A DNA stretch of 33,490 bases from Funneliformis mosseae (taxonomy: Eukaryota > Glomeromycota > Glomeromycetes > Glomerales > Glomeraceae): assembly GCA_910592005.1 (NCBI GenBank), contig CAJVPP010000402.1, positions 1 through 33,490 on the forward strand, given 5' to 3'. The translations under genes and the position numbers were made by a program. Below are positions 10,025 to 21,400 of this stretch, one piece after another (positions within the stretch are counted from its first letter, which is position 1; each line of letters begins with the position of its first letter). A model generated the notes under the pieces. The model searched no databases and was not told where the DNA came from. It was given only the letters and a program-made list of their open reading frames with translations.

Positions 10025-11920
10025 TTTCGCTTAAAAAGTATGTGTCATTATAATTTAATAATATAGTAATGAAGTCTATTACGTCAAACGTCTGCGATAA
10101 GAACCTTTCCTTAAATTTCATATTTGGATTCCTAATAAATTCTCAGAGATTACAATATCCTAAACCCAGATTGTGACGTATTTTTATTTCAACAGGCATT
10201 TGGTCACTGTGTAATTATTAGTACATAAACATGATAACTTTTTGTGCGAGTAAAAATGCTTTGACAAGCGCCAAAACGTTATAAATAATTGAGTTTTTGC
10301 GTCATCTTCGACTCTGAGTGATCGCATATAAGGAGAATTGTCTCTTTAGAAATCCAAAACGTGTACATAAGTCTGACACCTCAAGAGAATCCAATCTATT
10401 CCCTCATAGTCTCTGGAAAGAGTGGGTAAGCAGACAACATTGAACTTTGATTAGGTGAATTTTGTGGAAGCCATTAGCAAACTAGAACGACGCGACTTGG
10501 TAATTGATCTGCTTTTGATTCATTGATGAATAAAAATCACATTAAAACGATATAAAAGTTTCACAAGCCATTATATTATTATCTCAATAATATTAGTAAA
10601 GTTTTCAGAAATCTTTATGAAAATTATTCATTAGTTTGCAAGCTTTGAAATCGTTTTCTTGTAAATGCACCGAGATTTGATGGAAATAGCTGCCAGAATT
10701 ACAACCGAAATTAATTACTATATGTATCAATTGACTCTATTCCTTTAAAAGCTATAAACTATTTTCAATTCAATTTTTTGAGGGTTAGTATCTGCAACGA
10801 TCTTTGAATTATTGAAACCAAGAATAAAATTGAAATGCATAAAACTCGAGAAAAATTTGATGAAATGCAATATAATGGTATGTTATCGATTTTCACTTAG
10901 TATTATGTAATGGGCGGTCAGAAGTTTCTAAAATTGGAATTCCAAACAATCTTTTAACAAGAAGATTAAATTTTGAAGTCAATTTTAATAATAAAAATCA
11001 TCTTGATAATGCTCGTGACCAATCCTAAAGATGAGTATTTTTTCATGAACTTTTTGTTCGCTAAAAATTATAATGATCTATTAAGCCGAACTTTTTTTTT
11101 AAAATCAATAATTAATTCCTTTTATTTACGTAAGTTGAACTGATAATAAATAGTGCATAACAATTAGTTACAAATAGTTGATTTTATCTTCCTTTAATGG
11201 ATCAAGAAAAAAGTCATTTCTATGTTCAGTACTTCGAAATAAGTTAAATATCTATACTTCCGATTAAGAAACATTTATGCGATTAAATTTGTTTCTTAAT
11301 TTAATGTTACTGAATTTTCTGACTTTCGGAAGGTTGAAAATTTAATCCGGAAAGATTCAAGCCGAAAGATTTAAAATAATTTTTGGTTCAAATTACTCAT
11401 TTATAAATCTGAATAGCTACAAATTTAATTTAATAGAATCCGGAGTTTCGAATCACGTGATTTAGTTTATTACAAATTTTCATGTTCAAACATTGAATGC
11501 ATGAATATGGAAATTATTTATTATACAGGGAAATAGTGAGGAAGCAAATATGGATTAGTGTAGATTTATTTTGAAATCCAAATGCAGGATTTTTTGTTCT
11601 CTTGTTTTGTTGAACAATTTTATCACAATTACGGAAGAGAAATGCTCTTTTAAGTTTAAATGTTTTACCTTAATGTTCAAGTTAAAAAAAAAAATGTGGA
11701 AATGTCGTAATAAAACGCTAGCATAGCACTCATTACATTTTTGATATTCTACCATTTTTTTTAATAATTATCCGTTTCTTAATCATTTATTAAATGTGAA
11801 ATACTTAAATAAATGACACGCAAATATACATAGCAAACCCGGTAATTCCATTTACAAATCGTACATTTTGACATATTAAATACAAGTAAGTTAACGACTT
11901 TGAGTTAGTTACTTTGTTTC
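10025..11920. other. Long non-coding stretch of moderate AT content
   Basis: Clearly less AT-biased than the first 10 kb, but stops are frequent in all frames and I find no exon chain, tRNA or rRNA. Noted items are a 12 bp palindrome GTAGCTAGCTAC at 10013-10024 on its left edge, a TATAAAAG at 10551-10558 with no gene after it, and a palindromic E-box AATCACGTGATT at 11451-11462. A minus-strand frame of 66 codons at 11555-11755 shows no recognisable features and is not called. Confidence 0.45.
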
Positions 11921-11924
11921 TCGG

Positions 11925-12007
11925 TCGTGATTTACCCGTCTAATAAATTCACGACCCGGGTCACCTGACGGTGGTGATCGGGAATCCCGGGTACAAGGTT
12001 TTTTTGA
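11925..12007 (+). other. GC-rich foldable island followed by a T run
   Basis: In AT-rich surroundings, 11949-11992 is strikingly GC-rich and self-complementary. ACCCGGG (11954-11960) pairs with CCCGGGT (11986-11992), TCACC (11961-11965) with GGTGA (11973-11977), and just outside TCGTGA (11925-11930) can pair with TCACGA (11949-11954). A run of seven T follows at 12001-12007. It could be a small structured RNA with a Pol III-type terminator, a tRNA-related SINE fragment, or a DNA-level element. No canonical tRNA A or B box is evident. Confidence 0.35.
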
Positions 12008-12276
12008 TTTACAATTAACCTATTTGGTATTGTTGACGCGATCGATGAGAATTCACTACTTTTTCTAAAACAAAGGATCCTGAAAAGGGTTAACATGGCA
12101 CGAATTTATGAACGTTTGATGATTCCTATTATCAGCAGGTCTTAACCTTAAAGAAAAAGGATCAAATTTACCCTTACGCAACTTTTTTTTTATAAGTATT
12201 TTTTATATTACCAATCTTTGATTAGCACATAATTATAAATGGATATGTGGTATTCTTTCTTTGAATCTTTATATCA

Positions 12277-12284
12277 TATAAAAG
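12277..12284 (+). promoter_or_regulatory. Probable TATA box of the BTB-TLDc gene
   Basis: TATAAAAG lies about 70 bases before a good splice donor (CAG|GTAAGTG, 12351-12359). An acceptor at 12687 would close a 5'-UTR intron (12354-12687), leaving a leader that enters the coding exon at 12765. The promoter and UTR intron are inferred from motif spacing only. Bases 12008-12764 contain no other gene. Confidence 0.4.
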
Positions 12285-12764
12285 GGAAAAAAAGAATGTC
12301 TTAAAAATAATGTTGATTAGAAAATAAAATAAACTTGCAGAAAAACAATACAGGTAAGTGCATATATTTGAACTTTTCTGACCTGACGCGTTTATCGATT
12401 ACAAACTAATATGCTGCTCCATTAGTTAAGAGGTTGAATTTGGCGTATGTAAGAAGGAACTCAAATTAAATAATTTTTTCATCTAGAAAAAAATACTAAT
12501 CATATTGGTAATCGAATAAAATAACAATCATCATTGTCAATCACTGTCCAATCATAGAAATCCTTTTTAGAAATCATGCATATATCGTGAAAATCTTATC
12601 GGACTTCACTAGCATATATATGGAAATTTTCCGTACCGAAATTTTTAATCCTAATTTTGACAGATCCTGTCCTTTATAAAATTTCAGGGTTCCTAATCCC
12701 ATCAGCACAGCTTTTTTTTTTTTTTTCACATTACCATCTTCTTTTTCTTAAAAACTACTTTAAT

Positions 12765-14355
12765 ATGTCGACAGAACTCTTTGTAACATTATCAAACGAT
12801 TTCAAGAGGCTGCTTGAAAATACCGATGATTATAATGTATCGATAAAAGTTGGCGAATTGCCCAAGGTTCAAACATTTAAGGCGCATTCCGTCGTTCTCC
12901 GCGCACGTTCAACTTATTTTCGACATGCTTTATCAAGAGATTGGGCTACAATCGAAGACAACACTTATGTTTTTACAAAACCGAATATTACTCCTGAAAG
13001 TTTTGAAATCATATTAAAGTAATTAAAAGCTTTTATTGGTTTTTTTTACTTTATTTTTTTATTCTTACAAAAAGATGGAGAAAAATTTTTTCACAACGTT
13101 CAATTCTAATAATTTTAATTTCCAACTGTTTTTTTTTTTTCTTCTCACCCTAAGCTATATATATAGCGGTACGGTTTCGTGGGAAAAGTTTGATGGGGAG
13201 AAAACCTTGGAACTTCTGATAGCCGCCGATGAGCTTTGCTTGAACGAACTGTTGGAATACGTTCAGGATTATTTTATTACAAAAGGAAATGATTGGTTAT
13301 TGAAAAATATTAATGAATATTGTCATACTATATTTCAACATGATAATTTTCACAAACTTCAAGAAAGCTGTATAAAATTGGTTTCAAATGATCCACAAAG
13401 ATTCGGTAAACGTGGAAAATTTATGGAATGGCCAGATAAATTAGTTACCGGAATATTGAAGAGAGATGATCTTCATCTTGAAGAGATTGATGTTTGGATA
13501 TTATTACTTAAATGGGGCGTATCTCAAATTGAGTTATCCTTTAATATTAAGGAATGGGCTCTAGAAGATTTTTCTAGATTAGCTTTAAAATTAAAGGATT
13601 GTATACAATTCATAAGGTTTTATCATATCTCGGGAGCCGATTTTTATAATCACGTGAGACCCTACAAATCATTACTTCCAAAAGATTTGTATGAAAATCT
13701 TTTACGTTATCACTTTAAGATGGACAAACCACCCATTTCAACAACTCTTGTACCGCCTCGTGGGATAGCGCTCGATTCCAAATTAATTGGATCAAGACAT
13801 GCCGCTCTAATCGCCAGCTGGATAGATCATCAAAAAAATTTTGATCCGTTAACATGTCATTTAGTTCCTTGTCATTTTAATCTTTTATTAAGAGGGTCAC
13901 GAGACAATTTTAAATGTTCAACATTTCATAGACTTTGTGATAACCAGGGACCTGCTCTTATCGTTTTAAAAGTTAAAGGAACAGGAGAATTACTTGGTGG
14001 ATACAATCCAATAGGTTGGAATTCAACAGGTGATTGGATTGAATGCACGGAAAGTTTTATATTCTCTTTAGGCGATGGTAAAGATCCCGCCCATTCGCAA
14101 GCAATTTTAAGTCGTATCAAAAATTACAACTGTGCTATAGATGATTCACCTTGCATCGGACCCTGTTTCGGGATTTCCGATTTGGTCATGGTAGAATCTT
14201 CGAGACATGCAAATGGAAAATTTATTTATGATCTTCCTTGGAGTTGTATTCAAAGAAGTTACGAAAAATCCATAACCACGACCACAAATTTCACTATTGA
14301 AGATTACGAAGTATTTAAATTAATAAAAAAAGACCTAAATAATGTTGAGAGTTAA
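12765..14355 (+). CDS. BTB-BACK-TLDc domain protein
   Basis: Two exons, 12765-13018 and 13155-14355, joined over a 136 bp GT-AG intron. The join restores the BTB sequence across the junction (..FEIIL-N-YIYSG..) and gives 484 residues. Residues about 15-125 form a BTB/POZ fold (FKAHSVVLRARSTYF, then IYSGTVSW and LLIAADELCLNELLEYVQ). About 130-270 is a BACK-type helical region. About 300-470 is a TLDc domain (LLLRGSRDNF, FHRLCDNQGPALIVLKVKG, ELLGGYNPIGW, SFIFSLGDG, GPCFGISDLVM). BTB-BACK proteins commonly act as Cullin-3 adaptors, and TLDc domains are linked to oxidative-stress protection and V-ATPase binding. The combination is greatly expanded in Rhizophagus-type fungi, and the role of this copy is unknown. 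The ATG at 12765 is the first that gives a BTB start. In-frame sequence upstream and the long frame running through the intron are not coding. Confidence 0.9.
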
Positions 14356-15352
14356 TTAACGTTAATTATATTTAAGTGTGTATATATATACGCATACATA
14401 TTTTATTTTATTTATTCATTTATAATTTTCCTGTATTTTTTTTTCTTTCTCATATTTTATGTTTGCTTAGTTGCTATAAGAAAATTTCGTTTTACAATAA
14501 CAATCACCATTTGTTTTTGTTAAACCAATACAATTTTATTTGGCGCAGCAATGTACATAATTTTAAATCGTTTATTAAATGTTTGTCAATTTCGTTATCT
14601 TTTTAAATTTTGTTTCCAAACAAAATATAAATAAAAATCAACTTTCGGTCGGTTCCGAGAGACCGCAGTACTTACGTTGACCACGGATTTAAATTTTATT
14701 GGTATTAGGTATGAGTGTTTTTTTTTTAAAAAAAAAAAAGAAAGAAAAATGTAATAATTAAGCTCAAGAATAATTCTTGGTTCAAAAAAAAAAAATCTGC
14801 TTCAAAAGATCACGTACGACTATCGTCATATACAAAAAAAAAATAAAAAAAAGGTACGAGTTTTTTTTTACTACTTGATAGGACATGAAAGAAGTTCAGA
14901 ACAGTTACTTTTTTTGAGGAGAAAGCTTTCCAAAAAAAAAAAAAAATCTCAAGAGCTTTGTGAGAACAAATAGATTTTATGTGTTCCTCAAGAATTGACA
15001 TGCTTAATTTTATTTGTTAAAAAAAAAAAAGGATGACAATTCAAAGAACTATAAAATTTTAAATATTAAAATATTAACTAAAACGTAAAAATGTTCGGCA
15101 TTTTTTTTTTAGGTCAGCACACGTGCCATATTCTCTTAACACATGACCAAAATTGCAGTGAACCAAAAATTCCGCAATCACGATCGTCGAAAAAAGAATA
15201 CCGCCGAAATTTTTTGTAAAGGAATTTGAAAAATCCGATCGAATGATAATTTTGGACGAGAGTTTCGTTTAATGTAAGTATTTTTAAAAATAAGTGTCAT
15301 AACGTTATTAAATATTAAATTCTTTTATTTAAAACTTTCTTCAACATATCGT
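14356..15352. other. Intergenic region between convergent genes
   Basis: 3' flanks of the BTB-TLDc gene (+) and the bL36m gene (-). It contains several long A and T runs, a T10A12 palindrome at 14718-14739, a small GC-rich hairpin (CGGTC 14646-14650 with GACCG 14661-14665), and a CACGTG near 15120. Short open frames are low-complexity (KKK/FFF) and are not called. Confidence 0.45.
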
Positions 15353-15568
15353 TCATCCTTGTCTTTGCTTATGTTTCTTATTCTTTTTACAAAGTACAAA
15401 AATTCTACCACGCCTTTTCACGGTAAAACAACCGTCACAAAATCTTTTTACCGAAGACCTGACTTTCATTCCACGAGTAAAATTAATCGAATTAAGCAAC
15501 ATTGACGAAGGTTGTGGTAATGTTGATGAGAGTCGAAAAGATCGAGAAAGCTGAGTTAGGAATGACAT
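15353..15568 (-). CDS. RTC6: Mitochondrial large-subunit ribosomal protein bL36m
   Basis: Single coding exon of 71 residues. Residues 1-33 form a Ser/Arg-rich, acid-poor presequence typical of mitochondrial import. Residues 34-71 are a complete bL36 domain ([20 protein letters not shown]...KHKQRQG). It has the zinc ligands C44, C47, C60 and H66 and the invariant C-terminal KHKQRQG. It binds 23S-type rRNA in the mitochondrial ribosome. A 5'-UTR intron probably ends five bases before the ATG (acceptor TTTTTTAG|TCACA-ATG), with donors at 15838 or 15795. The human orthologue is MRPL36 and the yeast one Rtc6; yeast MRPL36 is a different protein. Confidence 0.93.
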   Translation of the reverse strand: MSFLTQLSRSFRLSSTLPQPSSMLLNSINFTRGMKVRSSVKRFCDGCFTVKRRGRIFVLCKKNKKHKQRQG

Positions 15569-15573
15569 TGTGA

Positions 15574-15838
15574 CTAAAAAATATAAAAAGGATTTAATAA
15601 TTTGTTTTTAAATATAAATCGTCAAGGAAAATGATTATGACTTTTTTTTTTATCTACAAAAAAAAAAAAAAGTTTAAACTCACTCCCAAGTAAAAGAATT
15701 GATTAAATCTCAAAATTATAGCCCTCGAAATTCTACAAATTCAAATACTCAAGGTTTCCTTTTTTGACTACGAACATGGATAAATTGTCACTTACCTAAA
15801 AAACTAAAAAATAAAAAATATAATTTGTTATAACTTAC
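15574..15838 (-). other. Putative 5'-UTR intron of bL36m with nested donors
   Basis: On the minus strand a GTAAGT donor starts at 15838. A second GTAAGT at 15795 is preceded by a T-rich tract ending in TTTTTTAG, so an acceptor and a donor are nearly fused there. The common acceptor is at 15574. Splicing from either donor would give an intron of 265 or 222 nt. The rest of the interval up to 16267 is AT-rich, without a gene, and holds the likely promoter. Sequence evidence only. Confidence 0.4.
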
Positions 15839-16267
15839 CAATCGTATAAATTTTTGGAGTGAGTGATGTGAAAAAGAAATTTGCCTGATTTTATACAGAT
15901 ACTTATGTTACACCAATCCCGCATTGGTTATACGAGATCATAGGTTTTTTTTTATTTTATAAACGTGTTGAAGTTATAAAATTTAAACCATCTAAAAGAA
16001 ACTTTCAGAATGCTTAAAAGGTTATCTAAAAATTCTTGTTTATTAGAAAAATCATAAAAATTAATTTATCCTTTTTAGAATGCTTAAAATAAATAAGTTA
16101 CAAACTTAATGAAGTCTTTAAAAATACATGAATAAAATAAATAAATAAATAAAAATAAAAATAATCTTAAAAAAAAAATCATAAAAAAGATAGAAAATAT
16201 TAATACAATGGATATTGTTTAAAAACTTAATATGTAGAAATCTCACGAATAGGTTCAAAAAATGATT

Positions 16268-17079
16268 TCATTTCTTCTGACCAAAAAACCTATAATATTT
16301 TGTCTCAAAACTTAAGGTGCTTAAATCTTTTTCACTTTCTTTAAATAAGGTTCGTAGAAATTCATCGTAAGACATGTCTAGATGAGCGGCTATTTCGTGA
16401 CCGACAACATCTTTATAATAATTCATATAGATTTCGGCAACTCGTTCTCCTATTTCACTTCCTTTAAATCCCATAGGCATTGTTTTACAATCAACTTGAA
16501 ATTCTTGTAATTTATTCGTTGAATGCAAAATAAGTTGCATTTTCTCTATCAAATTTGTGTTGATTCCTCGTAATTCGACAACTTCCTTGTCTAACTTGTA
16601 AGAATATTTTCAGTGTGAATTAAGTTGATTTACAGATTTTTATTATTATTATTATTATTACTTACAAGCATTAACCAATTTGGTAAGACTTGAATGTTTT
16701 GGCGGAATTAAATGCGGTTCATTGATTTCTATCCAACCTCCGCGTTTGGTCACTCTAATTCGAAATTGATAAGATTTTTCTTTAATTTCTTATAGCAATC
16801 ATTTCTAACCTACTCGATATTATTTTCTAAATACCTGATCATTTCTTTGATCATGTATTCATATTCAACTTCTGTTACGCGGAATATTAATTCCCCCATT
16901 TTCAAAAAGTCAAATTCTTCATCATCATATGGTAAACTTAAAGTATCTTTTATTATCGTTAGATTTTTTGGAAAATTTCGAGGGATAATTATATCTGATT
17001 TCACTTCCAATCCAACGAATTCTGAATTCGGGTACTCATAGGCCTTAACGAATGAAAAGAAATGTAACGGTTTATTTTA

Positions 17080-17116
<37 letters not shown>

Positions 17117-17516
17117 TTTTTAAAAAAAAAAAATAATAATAATAATAAAAAAATGTGTAGTAATAAACAAGTATATTTTTAAATTACCATGTTAACTAAC
17201 CATGTTCCTGTTCCACATCTGCAAAATAGAGATTATAAATAAATGAGAAAGAAATAAAAGGAAGGAGATTAAGATTAAGATTTTTTATTTACCCTATCTC
17301 CAATACCTTTCCATTCAATGTTAATATATCTTCAACGGGGGAGGAAAAATTCGATTCAAATATATCTTTTATAGCAATTTCATAACGTGTTCTTATATTA
17401 TGTTCTTGCACAGAAAAATTAAATTCCGTATCTGATCCTTGAAGAGATTTCGTTGAACGTTGACTTAATGTACTTTTTTTCCTTTTTAGTCTTCTAATCG
17501 ATATCCCTTGTCCCAT
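16268..17516 (-). CDS. Class I SAM-dependent methyltransferase, possibly N-myristoylated
   Basis: Five exons on the minus strand: 17516-17293, 17218-17188 (31 nt), 17043-16835, 16754-16666 and 16590-16268. All introns are GT-AG and the phases agree, giving 291 residues. Residues 71-81 are SAM-binding motif I (VLEIGCGTGTW), split by intron 1 between the Gly codon and CGTGTW. Residues 93-99 (EFVGLEV) carry the acidic ribose contact. A DTLSLPYDDEEFDFL stretch and VTKRGGWIEINEP follow as post-motif II and III. The N terminus MGQGISIRRLKRKK has Gly2, Ser6 and a basic cluster, as in myristoylated membrane-associated proteins. The substrate is unknown. Similar single-domain methyltransferases are numerous in glomeromycete genomes (from memory). 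Confidence 0.87.
17083..17147. repeat. Palindromic microsatellite in methyltransferase intron 2
   Basis: (TTA)n is followed by T7, A12 and (TAA)n, so the left half is the reverse complement of the right half. It lies inside the intron 17187-17044 and could fold into a long A/T hairpin in the pre-mRNA. Confidence 0.7.
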
Positions 17517-18440
17517 CTTTAATGATTAATTGCAAAAAAAAAGATGTGCTCAAGAAAGATCAAATAACATTTGTCGACTATTTTGAAGAATAAGAAAGAG
17601 AGAGAGAGAAAAAAAGGGATAAAATTTCAATCGCTTTTTTATATAAATATTCGATCTCCTTGAAAGAAAACCAAGAAATAAATAAATTTAAATCGGAATG
17701 TAAATAAAAAAAAAATTTATTTATTCATGATTTACATCAATTTTGAATATATATTATTTCAATTCCACAAGAGGATTTGTTTCCGGGATGATTTAACCAC
17801 TTATTTTCAAAGGTTTTAATATGTTTACATAATTTACGACACTTCATGCTTATTAAATACAAGGTTTAAAATCCTTGAATGAACTCTCAATAATTTCAAT
17901 TTAAAAAAAATTTCTCCATTTTTACTAGATTGGTTCAACTATCAAGTTTCTTGTACAATTTATATGCCTTTTATGATTTTTTTCGGGAAAATCAAATGTA
18001 ACACACACTATTATTATAAATAAAAAAATTTTCCTGATGCATGTACATTATCATCATTTATCCGAAACATATTTTTAAATCCCCCCTCCCCCCACTAAAA
18101 TTCTTGTCTTGGCCCTTTTTTTTTTTTTTTACCAATTATCATTTATTTCCTTTGATGTAAGATTAATCGTAAATAAATAACTTAAAAAATCAGTGCGAAG
18201 GTCGCGAATGTCAATGATCTTTTTTTTGTTATATTAAAAAGTTAAAATCTATTTATAAAATACGGATTTATGAAGATTGGTCATATTTTAAAACATTTAA
18301 TTTTAGTTAACCAATCCTTATTTGATTCATTTTATTTAATTAATTTCTACCAGAATAATTTATTTTAAATTAATTTTTTAAAAAAAAATTTCTTAAATAA
18401 TTATCTCTTTGGCCTCAATTTACTCTAAATAAATTTTATA
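17517..18440. other. Intergenic: VPS15 3' flank and methyltransferase promoter
   Basis: No gene found. A GA-repeat/CT-repeat tract at about 17595-17620 lies 80-100 bp upstream of the methyltransferase start. An unusual C6TC6 run lies at 18081-18093, and a long T run follows at about 18117-18130. Confidence 0.45.
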
Positions 18441-21400
18441 TTACAAAAATACCTTGATTATTCCATCCCTATCACCACTTATTAACATTGGATGTGGTAA
18501 CTCTGTAACCTTTAAATCTGTTATACAATCTAAATGATTTTTAAGTAATTGTTGTTGTTGAACTGTAATTAGTTGATTTCTTGCAGTATGGGTATTATTT
18601 TTATTTGATCGTTTACTATTACTGTTACCACCACCACCACCACTATAACTTCCTCCAGAACTACTATTGTTGGAATTTGTCATTGACAAGTTTGATGTTG
18701 CCGTGTTCATGACTCGATGAATTTCATAGTGGACGTTTATTCCATCAAATTGCTTTGTACTACGAGAATTAAAAAAATTTTGTTAATAAAAATATATATT
18801 TGTATTTATATTTATATTTATATTTATTTATATTTATTTAAATGAAAAACTGGTCACAACTTTACCTATAAGAGGGTTTGGGTTCATCTATATCAGATCC
18901 AACAACAATGTATGACTCATCTATACGATTATTATCCCAAAATCGAATTTTACGATCGGATCCGGCCGTAATCATATAATTACAATCAGGTGGATAAATC
19001 ATTGCCCGTATAGAATTGTCTGCTGAAAAACTGCCTTCGTGGGCCGTGAAAGCGCTCCTTAATATATCGCTTGGTCCAGGAGGATCTGATGCCTAAAGGA
19101 AAGACAAAACGGTTAATACAAGAAGGGTATGAATGATTATTTAAATAACTCACCTTAAACATGTCCAACGAAACTCCACCCGTTTTTTCGTTCCCGGTTC
19201 GTACACCAAAAACTTCTTTACATTCAACCTTTTCTATGTCCCAAACCGATACCTCATTCTTTCCTGCTGCAACAATAACCCACCATCTTTGTTTAGAACC
19301 AGCTTGTGGATGTAGTAAAAGTTTACTAATTCGACTTTTGGTGGGATGAACCCATGATTTCAATTGAATTCTGAATCGAAGATCCCACATTGTAAAGATA
19401 CCCCGAGATGTTCCAATAAGAAGCCATCTGTATTTCTTGTCTGTAACAATTGCTGTAATCACCCCATGACTTCTAGGATTTTTAAAGGTCCATACGACCT
19501 GCATTGTGCGCAAATCTAATCCGCATATATTTCCTTTGGATGTGGCATACAAGAGTATGGACTCGACGCCTAATGTAGGGTATGTATGATTAAACTAATA
19601 GAACTTGGACATTTAAGAACCAAAAAAAAATAAAACTAATAGTATACCGATTTCATAATGTTCCATCGCTACCGCATATTCTCCGTCCAAACAAGTCTCT
19701 CTAACTATCACGGGCTTTCCATATTTAGGTGAATTTGTGCCCGGAGTATAATCAATTCTGAACACATGAATACTACCGTTATCAGATGCCGCAGCAATAC
19801 TGTGTGTACTATCGATGAATGTCATGCATTTGATTTTCCCTCCTTATATTAAAAAATATATATATAATAAAAAAATATTATGTATATATATGTGTGTGTA
19901 AATCTTTTATTATTGAAAAATATTATACCTTGGTTATAAGTAACTCTTGATCGATTATTGAAATTCTTCACAAATCTAGAACAATCCCAAATCTTGATTG
20001 TGCCATCATCTGAACATGATGCAAAGAAATTATGATCAGGTGATACGCAAATTTGGTTGATTGCACCTTTGTGTTCAGTCATATGTGCTACCAGGGTACC
20101 TAAAGTAAATCAATTATCGTTAACATAATCATTCCAGGAAATCATTTGATCATCTTTAGGAACGATCGACAAACTAACCATCAGGTCTCCAATTTGAGAT
20201 CGATTTGACATTTGCTGTTCTTGAGCCTCGAGTACGTGGAATTAACATTTTTGTCACCTTTGGACCAAATTCTAAGACACAACATTGATTTAATTAGGAA
20301 TCAGTTATATTTTTGATCTTTGATCAATACGAATATTTCGTTTATCTTACCTGGCATTGGTTCAGGATTTGCTTCAAAATATAAATTATCTAATAAGTTC
20401 TTTACATTTCTGTCGTTACCCTCTTGGTTTCAAAAAAAAAAATTTTTTTTTTTTAATATTCCTTAATAATAATTAGTAAACATTATTAATGGATATGAAA
20501 CAAACCATAAGTGCTAGAAACAAATGCTTCAAGATTCCTCCTTGGAAGGCTATCTGATATAACCGAATTTAAGATAGTACCATTCGGACCTTGCCTACTA
20601 GCTGGGTAAGGAAAAGGTACTTGCAAAGTTGCAATTGCAGTAGTAGTATTTGTACTAGTCGCAGCTGCAGCTTTAGGACTTTCAAGCTTCCCCGCAAAAG
20701 ACAAGTGCCGTTCCCGCAAAGGGGTTGCAACAGTTGTTACAGAATTTGATTGATTAGCATTAGTTATATTAATCGTTAAAGGTGGAGGAATGTGTTTATT
20801 ATGGTGTAATGCGGGAGAAGGTTCAGAAGCAACTGATGTTGTAGATTGATTTTTAAAATTTGACCCAAGGTTATTCCTCATTTGACCTAAACTTGTAGAA
20901 ATCAATCGACTTTGATCTTCTGTTCGTAAAAGTAATTGAAGATTACTTTCACTCGAAATACGAGGAACTTGAGTACCTGAAGGTTCAATTAATGAACCCT
21001 TACTATTCTGTGCGCTTTTATGACGGTATAGGCTAATAATTAATAATTAAATTAATATTGATAAACAATAAATATAGAGTACATTCCATGATAAATACCT
21101 GGGGGTGCCTACAACATTCTTTTAATATATCAAAAAAAAAAAATGCAAAAAAAATATATATATAAAATGAGCATAAAAGCTGTGTAGAATCAAAATATGG
21201 TTGGTATAACAACTTACTGCTTTATTAAGGTTTGGAATAAGAGAATTAGTAACTGTATGTCCATCAGCATTTGTTGGCATAACAAACACGTTGTGTGGTG
21301 TTATTCCGAGGTTTTTCAATACGATATCATCATCCTATAATTATAGAGGTTATAAATATTTTTTTTGTTTTGAATTGATGGAATGTGCAATTAAATTTAC

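Noticed and set aside
11555..11755. 66-residue minus-strand frame
   Set aside because: No family features, no splice partners, and length within chance expectation.
11949..12007. tRNA gene at the GC-rich island
   Set aside because: Stem lengths and loops do not fit a cloverleaf, and A/B box sequences are not evident.
13926..14120. Minus-strand frame inside the BTB-TLDc gene
   Set aside because: Shadow of the TLDc coding sequence.
14376..15001. Two short frames between the BTB-TLDc and bL36m genes
   Set aside because: Low-complexity Phe/Lys-rich translations of T and A runs.
19161..19349. Plus-strand frame inside VPS15
   Set aside because: Antisense of a well-supported WD40 exon.
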